NCBI RefSeq assembly: GCF_041102775.1
Contig: NZ_JBGCUO010000001.1
Coordinates: 2,108,001-2,172,000 of the forward strand
Direction of reading: 5' to 3'
Source of the DNA: Alcanivorax sp. REN37
GTDB taxonomy: Bacteria > Pseudomonadota > Gammaproteobacteria > Pseudomonadales > Alcanivoracaceae
DNA length: 64,000 nucleotides
The notes beneath the pieces were generated by a model. The model was not told where the DNA came from. It saw nothing but the letters and a program-made list of their open reading frames with translations, and searched no databases. This document shows, in pieces, positions 62,847-64,000 of the stretch. Positions within the stretch are counted from its first letter, which is position 1; the number at the start of each line of letters is the position of its first letter. A program made the position numbers and the translations under genes.

Positions 62847-64000
62847 GTGATCCAAGCCCTTTACGCTGTATACCGCCGGGTGGTGCTCAACCATCCTTGG
62901 CTGTGGATGCTACTGATCGTCGCCATGAGCGTGTTCTCGCTCTACCACGCCCGTGATTTCCGGCTCGACGCTTCCGCCGATTCGCTGATCCTCGAAAACG
63001 ACGAAGCCTTGGCGTTCTACCGCGAAGTGGCCCAGCGCTACGGCGGCAGCGAGTTCCTGATCGTCACCTACGAGCCCAGCGAGCGCGCGCTGTTCAGCCG
63101 CCCGGTGCTGGACGACCTGGCCACGTTGCAGCAGGAACTGGCGGTGCTGCCGCGGGTGGAGTCGGTGTACAGCATGCTCGACGTGCCGCTGCTCTACAGC
63201 CCTAAGGAGCCGCTTGGCGAACTGGCCAAGGGCTACCGCACGCTGCGTGACGCCGAAGCGCCGCTGGAACTGGCCGCACAGGAATTGTCCGGTCGCAACC
63301 CGCTGTACCGTGACCTGCTGGTGAACCGCGACGGCAGCATGACCGCGCTGCTGATCACGTTCGAGCGCGACGACCGCTTCTATACCTTGCTGCAACGTCG
63401 CGATGATCTACGTGAACGGGTCGAGAAGGGTCAGGCCAGCAGCGCTGAAAAACGCGAACTGCGTGATGCCGAGCGCGCCTACAGCGATTACTCCGCCGGC
63501 CAGCAGGAGCGCAACGCGGCCGAAATCGCCCATATCCGCAGCATCATGGATGGCCACCGCGACCGCGCCAGCTTGTTCCTTGGCGGCGCCGCCATGATCG
63601 CCTCCGATGCGGTGTCTTACGTGCGCAATGATTTGGAGTTCTTCAGCCTCGGTGTTGGCGCCTTTCTGATTTTGGCACTGCTGCTGATCTTCCGCCGTGC
63701 ACGCTGGATCGTGCTGCCGCTGTCCTGCTGCGCGCTGACGGTGTTGTGGACGCTGGGCTGGCTCGGTCTTGCCGATTGGAAAGTCACGGTGATCAGCTCC
63801 AACTTCGTGTCGCTGCTGCTGATCATCACCATGTCGATGGCGATTCACCTCACCGTGCGCTACCGCGAATTGCAGTTGGAACACCCGGCTGCCACCCAGC
63901 GCGAGCTGGTGCAAGCCACCCTCGGTTTCATGGCGCGGCCGATCATCTACACCGCGCTGACCACCATAGTGGCGTTCATCTCGTTGGTGGTCAGCGGCAT
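62847..64000 (+). CDS. MMPL/RND-superfamily transporter (3' end outside window)
   Basis: Open for 384 codons to the window edge. GTG start at 62847 with AAAGGA 7 nt upstream. A first helix (about 17-33) is followed by a periplasmic loop of about 220 residues with FRLDASADSLILENDEA, typical of the HpnN/MMPL-type RND exporters, then helices near residues 260-280, 288-310 and 315-335 (SSNFVSLLLIITMSMAIHLTVRYREL). It is one half of the repeated RND fold; the second half lies beyond 64000. Export of hydrophobic lipids is likely for this subfamily. Confidence 0.85.
   Translation, partial: MIQALYAVYRRVVLNHPWLWMLLIVAMSVFSLYHARDFRLDASADSLILENDEALAFYREVAQRYGGSEFLIVTYEPSERALFSRPVLDDLATLQQELAVLPRVESVYSMLDVPLLYSPKEPLGELAKGYRTLRDAEAPLELAAQELSGRNPLYRDLLVNRDGSMTALLITFERDDRFYTLLQRRDDLRERVEKGQASSAEKRELRDAERAYSDYSAGQQERNAAEIAHIRSIMDGHRDRASLFLGGAAMIASDAVSYVRNDLEFFSLGVGAFLILALLLIFRRARWIVLPLSCCALTVLWTLGWLGLADWKVTVISSNFVSLLLIITMSMAIHLTVRYRELQLEHPAATQRELVQATLGFMARPIIYTALTTIVAFISLVVSG

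Noticed and set aside
62703-62894. 63-codon minus-strand open frame in the gap before the MMPL gene
   Set aside because: It covers the MMPL ribosome site and start, has no ribosome site of its own and shows no similarity; a non-coding RNA is more likely.

Overview
The window reads as the chromosome of a high-GC, free-living gammaproteobacterium. The order aspS-yebC-ruvCAB-ybgC-tolQRAB-pal-cpoB-queE-queC-tRNA-Lys-nadA is the Pseudomonas/Alcanivorax-type arrangement, and the small conserved genes (PA4642 family, arsC/wrbA/DUF2069, RegBA-type regulators, AidB-like dehydrogenase with a TetR gene) fit the same group. My best guess is Alcanivoracaceae or a near relative; this is inferred from gene content only. 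I saw no insertion sequence, prophage, integrase, rRNA operon or CRISPR array.

Layout. 1-3.4 kb (minus): a BenE-type permease cut by the window edge, nadA and a YedA-like exporter. 3.6-15.4 kb (minus): tRNA-Lys, queuosine genes queC/queE, the complete Tol-Pal envelope operon, the ruvCAB recombination operon, yebC and aspS. 15.7-30 kb (mostly plus): an HU protein with a histone-H1-like tail, a P-loop ATPase, a PA4642-family protein, an orphan exported helical protein, a methyltransferase, a RegB/RegA-like redox two-component pair, tamA-tamB, a NYN-LOTUS protein, a thioesterase and proS. 30-41.4 kb: a secreted esterase with a GlyGly-CTERM-like tail, a DUF4062 protein, two TetR loci with visible operators (one divergent from two hot-dog proteins, one co-transcribed with an AidB-like acyl-CoA dehydrogenase), a LysE exporter, recQ, and a divergent LysR/NAD(P)-oxidoreductase pair. 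41.5-47 kb (minus): a lipoprotein, class I fumarase with a GNAT gene, an epoxide-hydrolase-like enzyme and YihY. 47-55.5 kb (plus): arsC-wrbA-DUF2069 running into a tightly overlapping RDD-SpoIIM-DUF4129-DUF4350-MoxR-DUF58 operon. 55.5-62.5 kb: an iron-acquisition region with a TonB-dependent receptor behind a Fur-box-like site and a PepSY-TM/DUF2271/DUF4198/flavoprotein reductase operon. 62.8 kb to the end: an MMPL/RND transporter cut by the window edge.

How the parts work together. Three sets stand out. (1) The Tol-Pal operon is complete, but TolA has a TonB-like proline-rich spacer. (2) The six-gene MoxR operon (48.5-55.5 kb) pairs a soluble AAA+ ATPase and its DUF58 partner with four membrane proteins; to my knowledge its function is not established, and it is the best candidate here for an undescribed system. 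(3) The receptor plus flavoreductase block looks like an uptake-and-reduction route for a ferric chelate. Non-coding features include an octamer tandem repeat at 16.4 kb, a 34-bp perfect palindrome at 37.0 kb, three repeated 16-bp operators at 33.7 kb, and many GC-rich hairpins after stop codons that lack a U-tract.
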